DNA of 27,823 nucleotides from a virus, in the IMG/VR virus record IMGVR_UViG_3300006810_000290, positions 1-27,823 of that record; one strand, given 5' to 3'. Numbering within the stretch: the first letter of the stretch is position 1; each line of letters opens with the position of its first letter. Positions 13,334 through 21,751 of the stretch are shown piece by piece. The notes under the pieces were generated by a model that saw only the letters and a program-made list of their open reading frames with translations, was not told the DNA's origin and ran no database searches. The translations under genes and the position numbers were made by a program.

Positions 13334-14757
13334 TGGAGTTAGATACATTCAACTTTGAACATGAAATGGATATGAAGTTATCCAAAAACTCTTTTCCATA
13401 CTTCTTTCAAAATGTTCTTGGCTTTGATTTTCCTTCCTACATTCAAGAATGGCACGAATTGATGAACACCACGCAAAGAACAGTTATCATTTGTTCACGC
13501 GACCACGGTAAATCAGTATTCATGCATTCGTGGGTTGTGTGGAAACTCATTTTTGAAGAGCCTCCTTTTCAAATGCTTTACATTTCTTCTAACCAAAAGC
13601 AGACTCTCGTTCACATGAGGGACATTGATAAAATGTTCACCCATCCGATGCTCAAGAAATTCAAACCTGCGAGAGGTTGGGCTATCGGAAACATTACCCT
13701 CACCAATGGAAACCAAATCCTTGAGCGTTCAGTAGGCTCACAGATTCGTGGTTTGCACCCACAAGAAATTGTTATTGACGACCCTTTGAAAGAGTTTAGT
13801 ATGACTGGTATTCAAAAGGTGACCGATTGGTTTTATGGTGATATGATTCCCACACTTCACCATACCGCTTCTCTCCGTGTTATTGGAACTCCGTTCTCTT
13901 ACACGGATATTTATCAGCAACTTGCAGAGAATCCCGCATATACAGTGAGAACATACCCCTGCCTAAATTCTCTCAATGAACCGTTATGGCCTGACCGTTG
14001 GAACTATGAAGCATTGATGGCCCGTAAAGCAGAAGTTGGCTCAATGATGTTCACACGGGAATATATGTGCGTTCCAATTTCAACAGGAACTTCTCTGTTT
14101 AATCCTGAATATTTAGATGCGGCGAAGAACAAGGATTTGGTTCTAAAACCACATCGTAGAGAGGGCATGAAATACTTTGTAGGTGTAGACCCCGCCATTT
14201 CAACAGACGGAGATTACAATGTGATTACTGTTATTGAGATGGACGAAGACGAAAATAAATCTATTATTTATGTTGATAGAGCCAAGAATGTTCAGTTCCG
14301 AGAAAACATACAGAAGGTCAAAATTATCGGGCAACTATTTCGTCCAGAAGCAATCCTCTTTGAAACAAATACTTTTGCCAAATCATTTACTCAAGAATTA
14401 CGCCAAGTCGCTGATTTAAATATTCACGACTTCAATACCACCAGAAGAAAAAAGCAAGAAATTATTCTTAATCTTCAAATGACCCTTGAAAATGGTAAAA
14501 TGAATTTCCCCTACGGCAATGAAGAAAGTCGGCGGGTTTCTTCTACTTTGATTGAGGAGTTATCCATGTTTGCCATCACCGAAAGAGGCAAGTTTGAGGG
14601 TATTGGCGCACATGACGATATGGTGATGAGCCTTGCTTTAGCAAATGCCGCTACTTATCAAGCCACGGATAACTTCATACTTCTTGACGATTTGGGACTC
14701 TTTGAGGAGGCGAAGCCTGTAAGGACAGGCTATCGTGGAATCGGTTTGAACTTTTGA
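13333..14757 (+). CDS. terL: Terminase large subunit (ATPase and nuclease)
   Basis: A 474-residue protein that packages viral DNA into the procapsid at the portal. The N-terminal ATPase has a Walker A-like CSRDHGKS (residues 54-61) and Walker B VIDD (147-150), followed by a probable coupling segment. The C-terminal RNase H-like nuclease has its acidic residues in GVDPAIS (D286), LFETN (E344) and GAHDDM (D428, D429). Both halves are complete, and length is usual for the family. GTG 13330 and ATG 13333 are both possible starts; AGGGATT is upstream. The stop is built into the next ribosome-binding site. A perfect 7-bp inverted repeat lies near the 3' end (14714-14731). Confidence 0.95.
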   Translation: MELDTFNFEHEMDMKLSKNSFPYFFQNVLGFDFPSYIQEWHELMNTTQRTVIICSRDHGKSVFMHSWVVWKLIFEEPPFQMLYISSNQKQTLVHMRDIDKMFTHPMLKKFKPARGWAIGNITLTNGNQILERSVGSQIRGLHPQEIVIDDPLKEFSMTGIQKVTDWFYGDMIPTLHHTASLRVIGTPFSYTDIYQQLAENPAYTVRTYPCLNSLNEPLWPDRWNYEALMARKAEVGSMMFTREYMCVPISTGTSLFNPEYLDAAKNKDLVLKPHRREGMKYFVGVDPAISTDGDYNVITVIEMDEDENKSIIYVDRAKNVQFRENIQKVKIIGQLFRPEAILFETNTFAKSFTQELRQVADLNIHDFNTTRRKKQEIILNLQMTLENGKMNFPYGNEESRRVSSTLIEELSMFAITERGKFEGIGAHDDMVMSLALANAATYQATDNFILLDDLGLFEEAKPVRTGYRGIGLNF

Positions 14758-14766
14758 GGTGATATT

Positions 14767-16125
14767 GTGCCTACCGCAGAACAGTATGATAAAATCTCGG
14801 AAAAGGCCAAAGAACTGGCTGAACTTCAAAGAAGAGAAGAGGAAGTCAAGGAAGAAGCAAACAGAGATGCTGATACCGAAATTTTCAAGACCCTTTATTC
14901 GGACTTTGTTATGTCCGAGTATGATGAAATTAATACGCTGTGTGATGTGTTAAAGGTAAATGCGAGTGAAGCACGAAAGATGATTGATGAGTTTCCTCAA
15001 GAATATACCGTAGAAGAGAAGAATATCCCCGACCTCATTAAGCAGATGAGAATGTCTCGCAGGAAACTAAAGGGAGAGAATAGGGACAATATGGCAAAGG
15101 CTATTGATACAATGATAGATGCCTACTCCGACCATTTATTTAAGTGCATTGATTCAATTTATTGGCTGGCTCCATACAAGAATCCTCTTTTAAAGATGAG
15201 ATACAACGAAAAAGACTTGAGAAAACTGCATAAGATGAAAACTGTGGAGCAAAGAAGAGAAGTAGTAGATGCTCTTTGTAAATACTGGGAAGCAGAAATA
15301 GAACAAAGTGGTATGGTATATGGCAAAGATTATTCTGTGCTTTCAAAAGAAATGAGAGTCGCAAAGAAAGCATTTCGTGAAAGTATTGCCAAGATTACGA
15401 ATCAATCTCTCAATAAATCAAAAAAGGAAAAACAAAGAGAATTTATCTTGAAGACTGTTTGTGAAAACCACGGGATAGGGGCTAGAATGATTCATGAAAT
15501 GATGCCTACTGACTTACACAAAGCGAGTAGTCCGAATGTCATTTCCCAAGAGATTAAGAAGTTAGGAATTGTTTCTGTAAATGGTGCATTTTACAAAATG
15601 CCCGATGAAATTAAGAAAAACATTTGGGCATACACGGCGGCATTTATTGACTCGGATGGCTACATTACTCTTGACCGTAAAATGAATCCAAGAGTCGGCT
15701 TAGTGGCTACGGGAGAAAGAGGAAAGGCTTTCATGCAGGAAATGTATAAGTCAATTGGATTTGGCCGTATGCACCTTGACCAAAAATCACCCCAAGATAC
15801 TCGGCTTATCAATCGGCTAAACTTCTATTCTCAAGACGATGTAGCCAGCCTTTTGACGAAGTGCTTACCCCACTTCCGCTTGAAGAAAGGAAACGCACAA
15901 TTACTTTTAGAATTGATTCGCATGAAAAAATCATATAAGAAAAGCGACTGGTATAAGAGCCGTTGTGATGAGATTTTTAAATTAATGAAGTGGGAGAATC
16001 ACAAAGACCATGTGGGCTTTGACTGGGCAAAAGAGAACATTAACCTTGACGATATTCAAAAATATGCAGATAATTGTAAAATGTCTGTGATGGATTCAAT
16101 GGAACAAATTGGAACGGTGTTGTAA
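14767..16125 (+). CDS. Helical protein with C-terminal LAGLIDADG endonuclease-like domain
   Basis: A 452-residue protein starting at GTG 14767, three bases after GAGGTGAT. Residues 1-230 are helical and charged, without a recognised domain. Residues about 230-285 look helix-turn-helix-like (FILKTVCENHGIGARMIHEM). At 289-298, YTAAFIDSDG matches the LAGLIDADG signature, with the acidic residue and final DG present, followed by strands (YITLDRKMNPRVGLVATG) and a further helical repeat to about 415. One motif copy implies action as a dimer if active. It sits next to terL, where HNH nucleases often help cos packaging, so it may be a fused homing endonuclease domain or a packaging nuclease. Which one cannot be settled here. 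Confidence 0.75.
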   Translation: MPTAEQYDKISEKAKELAELQRREEEVKEEANRDADTEIFKTLYSDFVMSEYDEINTLCDVLKVNASEARKMIDEFPQEYTVEEKNIPDLIKQMRMSRRKLKGENRDNMAKAIDTMIDAYSDHLFKCIDSIYWLAPYKNPLLKMRYNEKDLRKLHKMKTVEQRREVVDALCKYWEAEIEQSGMVYGKDYSVLSKEMRVAKKAFRESIAKITNQSLNKSKKEKQREFILKTVCENHGIGARMIHEMMPTDLHKASSPNVISQEIKKLGIVSVNGAFYKMPDEIKKNIWAYTAAFIDSDGYITLDRKMNPRVGLVATGERGKAFMQEMYKSIGFGRMHLDQKSPQDTRLINRLNFYSQDDVASLLTKCLPHFRLKKGNAQLLLELIRMKKSYKKSDWYKSRCDEIFKLMKWENHKDHVGFDWAKENINLDDIQKYADNCKMSVMDSMEQIGTVL

Positions 16126-16293
16126 ATGCCTCGCCAGCACTATCATATTTTTAAACATAAAGTAAGAACCAAACTACCTAAGAAAATTAGATATGCTACC
16201 GTTTGTAGAAAGTGCAAGAAGACCAACAAAATTAGTGATTTATGTTTTACCTGCCAAATTGAACAAGCAAAGCATTGGGCAAAACCATATTGA
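16126..16293 (+). CDS. Small zinc-ribbon protein, 55 residues
   Basis: ATG 16126 starts one base after the previous stop and reads 55 codons to TGA 16291. The product is basic (MPRQHYHIFKHKVRTKLPKK) and then has VCRKCKK and LCFTCQI: C27, C30, C40 and C43, a treble-clef or ribbon-like zinc site. No clear ribosome-binding site is present, so translation is probably coupled to the gene before. Likely a nucleic-acid- or protein-binding accessory. Exact role unknown. Confidence 0.65.
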   Translation: MPRQHYHIFKHKVRTKLPKKIRYATVCRKCKKTNKISDLCFTCQIEQAKHWAKPY

Positions 16294-16302
16294 GGAATTA
16301 TT

Positions 16303-16752
16303 ATGACTTGGAAAGAAATACTTAAGGCTAGAATTAGCGGAAAATTGAGAAGATACATGGGCTATGCGAAGGCTTCCCAACATAATATCCGTGATAGAAT
16401 GTCAATGGAAACTTTTGCTGAAAGAGTCCACAGTCAGTTGAGACGGATTTTGAGTATTTATGGCGTTGAAAAGCCAATTGAAAAAGAAGTATTTGATGAA
16501 ATTAATCAAATGGATGAAAGCGACCCTAATATGCCCTTTGAACTTCCGTTTTCTTATGAAGAATATATGGAAAAATATGGGAATAAAATTCAAAGCAGGG
16601 GAGAAGAAGACGCTAAATTCCTTGACAGTCATATTAGTAGTGTTAAAGAAAGAAGAAAGGAAAGGGCAAGGAAAATGCGAGAAAAGAGAACTCCTGAATA
16701 TTACCGCCAAACTTTGCCACAACCCCTAAGAACGAAAGACGAAGAGGAATGA
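16303..16752 (+). CDS. Tagged helical protein (MTWKEILK), between terminase and portal
   Basis: A 149-residue protein starting MTWKEILKARISGKLRR, with TGAGGAATT upstream. Mostly helical and charged: a basic first third, an acidic Pro-rich middle (NQMDESDPNMPFELPFSYEE) and a very basic C-terminal segment (KERRKERARKMREKRTPE). It lies among core packaging genes, showing that tagged proteins are not confined to the left cluster. No known family. Confidence 0.8.
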   Translation: MTWKEILKARISGKLRRYMGYAKASQHNIRDRMSMETFAERVHSQLRRILSIYGVEKPIEKEVFDEINQMDESDPNMPFELPFSYEEYMEKYGNKIQSRGEEDAKFLDSHISSVKERRKERARKMREKRTPEYYRQTLPQPLRTKDEEE

Positions 16753-16807
16753 AGGGGCATCTTCATAAAGAGGGTTCAGCGTAGGCAAACGAGGGGAGGC
16801 GGTCAGC

Positions 16808-18454
16808 GTGGTTGAAGAGAAGCGTCGTTTCAGTTTTACAAACTTGTTTAGGAGAACAACCCCAAAGCCAGAAGATAGGTCTATTTATAACATTGGTATT
16901 CAAGAAAGGCAACAGAATAACTTAATGACCGCACCGATTATTTATCACATCGTTCAAAATTCTGTTATCGCTAGAACCTGTATTACTCAACTTAAGCAAG
17001 AAATTTTCCGAAGAGGTTATGTCTGGGAGAAGGCCTACGAAGCAAGGTGCAAAAATTGCGGTAAAGAACATAAAAGACCCGTTCAAGAGTGTTCTCGTTG
17101 TGATAGCACTGACCTACAACTTCCCGATGTTAAACAATTAAAGTATGCAGAAGATTTTATTGAAGGTTATGTCAATAAAGCAGAACAATTATTTATTGAT
17201 GTTCTTAAAGAATTAGAAGACGACCTCAACATTATGGATGATGCTTACATTGTCCTTGTTAAGGAATATTTCATTGATGGGAATCAAAAGATTAGAATGC
17301 ATCGTATTAAAGAAGTTTATCGTGGCGACCCAGTGACCATGGCTATTTATTCCGATGAGTTAGGACAGCGAGGAACAAAAGGCTTTACTTGCGTCAATCA
17401 TAGGCATTTCCTATCTACGGAACCCCATGAAAAATGTGAAGAATGTGGAAGCACTACTCACCCCGTTCATTATGTGAATCGGGTGGGGGGCAAAGACCAG
17501 TATTTCATTAAGGGAGAGGTGCTTCATTTCAGCAAGTATAGCCCTTCCCGACTCTATGGACTATCGCCTATCATCACCCTCTATAATCACATCACAACTC
17601 TTCTCGCTATGGAGAATTATGTTAATTCCTCGTACACCAAAAGCCGTATGCCGAGGGGCCTTTTGGCAGTGCAGACTCGCAACATGGATTCAATGCGTTC
17701 CTTTTGGCGTTCAGTCAAAGAAAAGATGGAAACAGACCCGCACTTTATTCCTGTTATGGGGATTGAAGCAGAAGGAGGAAAGGGTTCTGTTGAATGGATT
17801 AAGTTCATGGACAGTCTCAAGGAAATGGATTATGTCTCCGTCAAGGACGATTTAAGAGATAGGATTTCTGCGTTCTACGGTGTAAGCAAAGTCTTCATGG
17901 CTGACAACACTACAAGCGGTGGTTTGAATAATGAAGGCATGCAGATTTTGGTCACGAACAGAGCCGTTCAAATGGCACAAAATGTCTATAACAATTATGT
18001 GTTTCCGTTTTTGGTTAAGCAATTTGGAATCACTGATTGGAACTTAAAATTACCTCCAAGCGAAGAAGAGGATGAAATTGCTGTTCTTCGTAAGAGAGAG
18101 ATTGAAGTAAATATTGCCGCATCTACAAAGAATCTTGGCTTTGAGGTAGAAATGGATGAAGATGGAAACTTTACTTTCAAGAAACCTGAACCTCAACCTG
18201 AACAAACCCCTACTGAAACCGGAGATGAGCCAACAAAGAAAGACCCCCTCGCAGGTTCAAACTTAGACCAAAGAGATTTAGATGAACAAACAAGAATGTT
18301 TGCAGAAGGAGCAGGTTCAAAGCCCCAAGAAAATCCACCAGCCACAAGAAATAAAAGCAGGATGAGCGTAGGGCCAGATAAGCGAATGACTGGCTTACCG
18401 CAAGAGGCTGGAAATCAAAATGTTGATACGAGAAACGAAAGGAGGATACCCTGA
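16808..18454 (+). CDS. Portal protein with two zinc-finger insertions
   Basis: A 548-residue protein starting GTG 16808 after GAGGGGAGGCGG. The portal ring is the DNA entry gate of the capsid and the docking site of terminase. Core portal features are EVLHFSKYSPSRLYGLSPII (about 240-260) and DRISAFYGVSKVFM (about 350), the family's typical FxVP-like region, followed by NEGMQILVTNRAVQ. Unusual are two four-ligand metal sites: C81, C84, C95, C98 and C195, H198, C210, C213. The last 100 residues are Pro/Glu/Gln-rich and disordered. It has no tag. Family call from overall layout and position after terL; the fingers are directly visible. Confidence 0.88.
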   Translation: MVEEKRRFSFTNLFRRTTPKPEDRSIYNIGIQERQQNNLMTAPIIYHIVQNSVIARTCITQLKQEIFRRGYVWEKAYEARCKNCGKEHKRPVQECSRCDSTDLQLPDVKQLKYAEDFIEGYVNKAEQLFIDVLKELEDDLNIMDDAYIVLVKEYFIDGNQKIRMHRIKEVYRGDPVTMAIYSDELGQRGTKGFTCVNHRHFLSTEPHEKCEECGSTTHPVHYVNRVGGKDQYFIKGEVLHFSKYSPSRLYGLSPIITLYNHITTLLAMENYVNSSYTKSRMPRGLLAVQTRNMDSMRSFWRSVKEKMETDPHFIPVMGIEAEGGKGSVEWIKFMDSLKEMDYVSVKDDLRDRISAFYGVSKVFMADNTTSGGLNNEGMQILVTNRAVQMAQNVYNNYVFPFLVKQFGITDWNLKLPPSEEEDEIAVLRKREIEVNIAASTKNLGFEVEMDEDGNFTFKKPEPQPEQTPTETGDEPTKKDPLAGSNLDQRDLDEQTRMFAEGAGSKPQENPPATRNKSRMSVGPDKRMTGLPQEAGNQNVDTRNERRIP

Positions 18455-18819
18455 TGAGTGAATGGGAAGAAATTATTAAAGCGGCAAGAGATAGAAAGGG
18501 GAAAGTTGGTGGAGGAAAAGAAATTCCTGAAAAGGTTATAACTGGAAAAACCAAAAGACCTGTCCAAACTAGAATGAAGGGCGGTAATCCAATTCAAGAC
18601 ATTGGCGCAAAAGACTCCCCTGAAAAAGATTTATTTGAATTTGGTAGAAAAAAGGAGAAGGAGTTCAGTGAAAAGATTGCTGACGAAGAACTTCAAGAAC
18701 TTATGCAAATGAAAAGAAGTGAATTGATGGACGAAGTTATGGACAAGATAGGTTCTTTTAGTACAATGGAACTTATTAAACTAGTTGTTATGGCTAGAAC
18801 AGGCGAATTGGAGGAGTGA
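18454..18819 (+). CDS. Tagged helical protein (MSEWEEIIK) after portal
   Basis: A 121-residue protein with MSEWEEIIKAARDRK, a tag with one extra residue before Trp and I-I-K. ATG 18454 overlaps the portal stop (TGATG), with AGGAGG ten bases upstream. After a Gly/Lys-rich linker, residues 60-121 are helical (EKDLFEFGRKKEKEFSEKIA and DEVMDKIGSFSTMELIKLVV). Function unknown; a head-module accessory by position. Confidence 0.8.
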   Translation: MSEWEEIIKAARDRKGKVGGGKEIPEKVITGKTKRPVQTRMKGGNPIQDIGAKDSPEKDLFEFGRKKEKEFSEKIADEELQELMQMKRSELMDEVMDKIGSFSTMELIKLVVMARTGELEE

Positions 18820-18821
18820 AT

Positions 18822-19049
18822 ATGACAGAAGATATGAAACAAAAGGAAATGAGATTGCGAAAGGAATTGGCTAAGGTTAAGGCATTGAATCAAAATGCCG
18901 CTATGCAAAGAAAACCTCAAAGAAACTTAGACATTGCCGGTATTCCCGTAGATACTACTCCTAAGCCCGCACCCTCAAGCCGTGATATTCCAGATGTAAT
19001 TACCTTGCCTCCAAAGCGCAGAGGCCGTAAAGAAAACATTCCATTTTGA
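18822..19049 (+). CDS. Small basic helical protein
   Basis: A 75-residue protein from ATG 18822 after GGAGGAGTGAAT (GTG 18816 is an alternative). The N-terminal half is a charged helix (KQKEMRLRKELAKVKALNQN), and the C-terminal half is Pro-rich and basic, ending PPKRRGRKENIPF with an AT-hook-like RGR. No tag, no known family. Its TGA stop forms part of the next gene's GAGGTGAT site. Confidence 0.7.
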   Translation: MTEDMKQKEMRLRKELAKVKALNQNAAMQRKPQRNLDIAGIPVDTTPKPAPSSRDIPDVITLPPKRRGRKENIPF

Positions 19050-19058
19050 GGTGATTTG

Positions 19059-20891
19059 TTGCTTTCTACTTTTCTTAAAGCAGAAGAGGGCGGGGAAGCG
19101 ACGAGCAAAACATATGCTCAATATGTAAAGTTATTTAACGATTTTGACTTAGCAAGAAGAATGCTTGCGCCCCTAAAAGCCCTATCCGAAGAGATAGTTA
19201 TTGAAGAGGATGATTCCGAACCTTCGGGCTTAAGATTTGAGAATATTCTTGAATATAATAAACTAGGCGCAAAGAAAAATGCTGAAGCCATTTCCAATCT
19301 ATTGGCTAAGAGTTTAGATGAGAGTTGGAATCTTTTAGCAGATTTGCCTTTCACGGTTGAAAGGGAAGGAGATGTTATTTTGGAACCACAGGTTCCTCCT
19401 GCCTCAAAGAAAACAAGACAGGATTTAGGCGAGGTACAATCTAAGGATGGGAAAGAAACTCGCCAAGCCGGAGAGAAAGAAAGAAAAATTAGATTAAAGC
19501 CTGAGTTGAATCTTACAAAAATTGTCAATGATATAAAAGAAGTGGCAAGTAAGACCTACGATAACGAAGACTTAGAAGGAAAACCCTTGACCTTTGAAAA
19601 AGCCCTCATTTATTTGTATCATAAAAGAACTGGAGAAGTTCCTAGAAATGCAAAAAATCCAAAGTTAAGAGATGCTACTATTACTAATGCAAGAAAAAAA
19701 ATAAAAGAAAAACTTAAGGAAGCAGAGAAGCAAAAGAAAGATGATTACGATAAAGTTTTTGAAGGTAAAGATAGAGCAGAAAAAGTAAAATTTAATGTTG
19801 TCTATAATAGAATGCAAAACTATGTAATCAAAGTGGGTCTTATTGAAGAACAACTGCAAAAAACAATTAAGGAGTCTAATGAAAGGGTTGCTGCCTTAGA
19901 AAGAGAAGCAGAAAAACCCGAATATGAAAAGGTAATTCTTAGAAGAGTGTCTGAAATTTTGCGTCAAAGATACAAAACTCCTCGCCAAGATATTTCCGAA
20001 GACCTTCCGCCACAACAACGCCTTGAAGAAGAATCTCTTAGAGAAAGGCAGGACTTAAAAAAACCAAGTGTTGCCATTACTGGGAGAGAATATGCAACTA
20101 AAGTCAAACAAATAAAAGAACTGAATCAAATTGCTTTAGAATTTAAAAACAACCCAGACTCTCTATCAAAAAAAGCAAAGACCCTTAAAGCACAAATAGA
20201 CATAGAAGTTCAAGAAGCCATTGAACAAGAGAGAGAAAAAAACTTAGAAATTAAAAATACTGCTGAAGACGCTTTGCGATTTGTACCCAGAGTTAGAGAA
20301 TTAGAAGAGTTTTTTAAGCAAGGTTCAGATTATCCAACTCTTAATGAAGTAAATGCAGAGATAAAGATTACTGACAGATTTATAGAGCAAGAGGAAGATA
20401 AGGAAGAACAAGACCAAGATAAAAATGCATTGAGGGACTTTAAAAAAGACCTCGCTGATTTGAAAAAATTCCATGAAGCACAGAACAATTTACAGAAAAA
20501 ATTATCAAGGGCTCTTACTTCTCTTAAGGACATTGTTCCCATAGAAAGAAAAATGAAAGAAATGCTAAGTAATTATTCTGCCGATGAAGAGTTTAAATCG
20601 GCTATTGAGCAATTAGGCATTGCTGTTGCTCTTGAATCAACAAAGGATATGAAAATGTTCCCAGATTTACAGCCCTTACTTCAAGATAAAGAAGAAAAGA
20701 CATTAAAAGAAATGTTGGGCGGGACAGAACTTGCGCCACTATTAGAAGACAAAGAAGCATTTAAAATATTAGAGCAGTTTGACGAATTTATTCAAGCAGT
20801 AGATAATCTTGATGATGGTTTTTCTGGTCTTGAAGAAGACTTTGAAGAACTTGCAGGAAAATATAGTAAAATTAAGTCTTTATTTGAATAA
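19059..20891 (+). CDS. Long coiled-coil protein between portal and protease
   Basis: A 610-residue, highly charged, helical protein. I chose TTG 19059 because GAGGTGAT then lies three bases upstream, as at other genes here (TTG 19056 is also in frame). The N-terminus reads MLSTFLKAEEGG, a possible remnant of the tag without tryptophan. Coiled-coil-like segments dominate (about 190-290 and 340-480), and acidic stretches occur near the end. Its position suggests an internal scaffold-associated or head protein. No enzymatic motif seen. Confidence 0.75.
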   Translation: MLSTFLKAEEGGEATSKTYAQYVKLFNDFDLARRMLAPLKALSEEIVIEEDDSEPSGLRFENILEYNKLGAKKNAEAISNLLAKSLDESWNLLADLPFTVEREGDVILEPQVPPASKKTRQDLGEVQSKDGKETRQAGEKERKIRLKPELNLTKIVNDIKEVASKTYDNEDLEGKPLTFEKALIYLYHKRTGEVPRNAKNPKLRDATITNARKKIKEKLKEAEKQKKDDYDKVFEGKDRAEKVKFNVVYNRMQNYVIKVGLIEEQLQKTIKESNERVAALEREAEKPEYEKVILRRVSEILRQRYKTPRQDISEDLPPQQRLEEESLRERQDLKKPSVAITGREYATKVKQIKELNQIALEFKNNPDSLSKKAKTLKAQIDIEVQEAIEQEREKNLEIKNTAEDALRFVPRVRELEEFFKQGSDYPTLNEVNAEIKITDRFIEQEEDKEEQDQDKNALRDFKKDLADLKKFHEAQNNLQKKLSRALTSLKDIVPIERKMKEMLSNYSADEEFKSAIEQLGIAVALESTKDMKMFPDLQPLLQDKEEKTLKEMLGGTELAPLLEDKEAFKILEQFDEFIQAVDNLDDGFSGLEEDFEELAGKYSKIKSLFE

Positions 20892-20905
20892 TTGGAGGAA
20901 GAAAA

Positions 20906-21265
20906 ATGAGTTGGGACTATTATGAAGAAGGCATAACCTTTGAAATCAGTAAGAAAGAAGCACCAAAGAAAAAGATTCTTGATTCTTTGGACGGCAAGCA
21001 AAAGAAGCGACTCAAGAAGACCCTTCAAGCCGCCGAACCCACGGAATTTTTCGGCCAAGACTTCACCAAGTTAGGCGAACTGATTGAGACTCTACGAGAA
21101 CTTGACCTCACCAAGTCCGATAAGAAGTTGAACAAGAAGATGAAGTCAATGGATGAGCGCAACATTGACATAGTGGCTACTGCTACGAAGTTGCGTAAGG
21201 AATATGAGTTGCTTTACCGACAACTCCGAGATTTAGTTTATCCACAGAAAAAGAGAGATGATTGA
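20906..21265 (+). CDS. Small basic helical protein (MSWDYYEE)
   Basis: A 119-residue protein from ATG 20906 after TTGGAGGAAGAAAA. It begins MSWDYYEEGITFEI, sharing only M-S-W with the tag, so I do not count it as tagged. The rest is Lys-rich and helical (KKKILDSLDGKQKKRLKKTL, then LGELIETLRELDLTKSDKK and ATKLRKEYELLYRQLRD). Head-module accessory of unknown role. Confidence 0.75.
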   Translation: MSWDYYEEGITFEISKKEAPKKKILDSLDGKQKKRLKKTLQAAEPTEFFGQDFTKLGELIETLRELDLTKSDKKLNKKMKSMDERNIDIVATATKLRKEYELLYRQLRDLVYPQKKRDD

Positions 21266-21266
21266 T

Positions 21267-21509
21267 ATGGCAGAAGAAAATACAATTAATGAAGAAATGC
21301 TTCAAATTATTAAAGCATTAACTGAAAAAATTGAGAGTTTGGAAAAGGCAGTATATAACAAAGATAACCTACTGATGAAGTCTGGCTTTGTTATTGCTGA
21401 AACACCTACCCCAACAATTGATAGTTTGGGTGCTTCTTCCGGCGTCAATGTTGATTCAATGGAGTGGTCGGACATTCATAAAATGGTTGAAAAGGCAGGT
21501 GGTCAATAA
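21267..21509 (+). CDS. Small helical protein with scaffold-like C-terminal peptide
   Basis: An 80-residue protein, start ATG 21267 (ATG 21258 possible). Residues about 8-35 form a coiled coil (MLQIIKALTEKIESLEKAVY), followed by a Pro/Thr/Ser-rich linker. The C-terminus is SMEWSDIHKMVEKAGGQ, with MEWSDIHKM at bases 21459-21485. The end of the protease-scaffold protein is MDWNTIHKMAFGGNL, and the two genes share 13 identical bases there. The peptide also resembles the N-terminal tag MSWEDILK. I infer that this protein binds the same partner as the scaffold, perhaps acting as a second scaffold. Confidence 0.75.
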   Translation: MAEENTINEEMLQIIKALTEKIESLEKAVYNKDNLLMKSGFVIAETPTPTIDSLGASSGVNVDSMEWSDIHKMVEKAGGQ

Positions 21510-21742
21510 TGCCAGAAAGAGTGAAGAAGGAAGAGAGAATCATTTCAATGACTGTTGAAAAAGCAAGACAGGTAAAGGAATTACTTCGTGAATCCATGGA
21601 AGGAAACCGCCTACCCGATGAAAAAGATGACAGAATGGAACAGGTCAAGGTAAAGCGACCAAAAGCCGAGAAGGATAAGACCAAAATTGAGAACAATACT
21701 GGGACTCATTCGGGATATGGTTTGGCTGGCGAATCAAATTGA
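21509..21742 (+). CDS. Small charged protein, unknown
   Basis: A 77-residue protein from ATG 21509, overlapping the TAA of the previous gene by one base, with GGTGGTCAATA upstream. A helical start (RIISMTVEKARQVKELLRES) is followed by a Lys/Glu-rich disordered half ending in THSGYGLAGESN. No tag and no known family. It precedes the ligase with its stop close to GAGGTGG. Confidence 0.7.
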   Translation: MPERVKKEERIISMTVEKARQVKELLRESMEGNRLPDEKDDRMEQVKVKRPKAEKDKTKIENNTGTHSGYGLAGESN

Positions 21743-21751
21743 GGTGGCTAA

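Noticed and set aside
14714-14731. Perfect 7-bp inverted repeat AGCCTGT-AAGG-ACAGGCT near the end of terL
   Set aside because: It lies inside coding sequence, has no T-run after it, and the next gene follows directly, so I do not call a terminator.
19059-19090. MLSTFLKAEE as a tag
   Set aside because: The tryptophan is missing and the start codon is uncertain; at most a remnant.
20906-20935. MSWDYYEEG as another full tag
   Set aside because: Only M-S-W matches; the I-L-K part is absent, so it is not counted.
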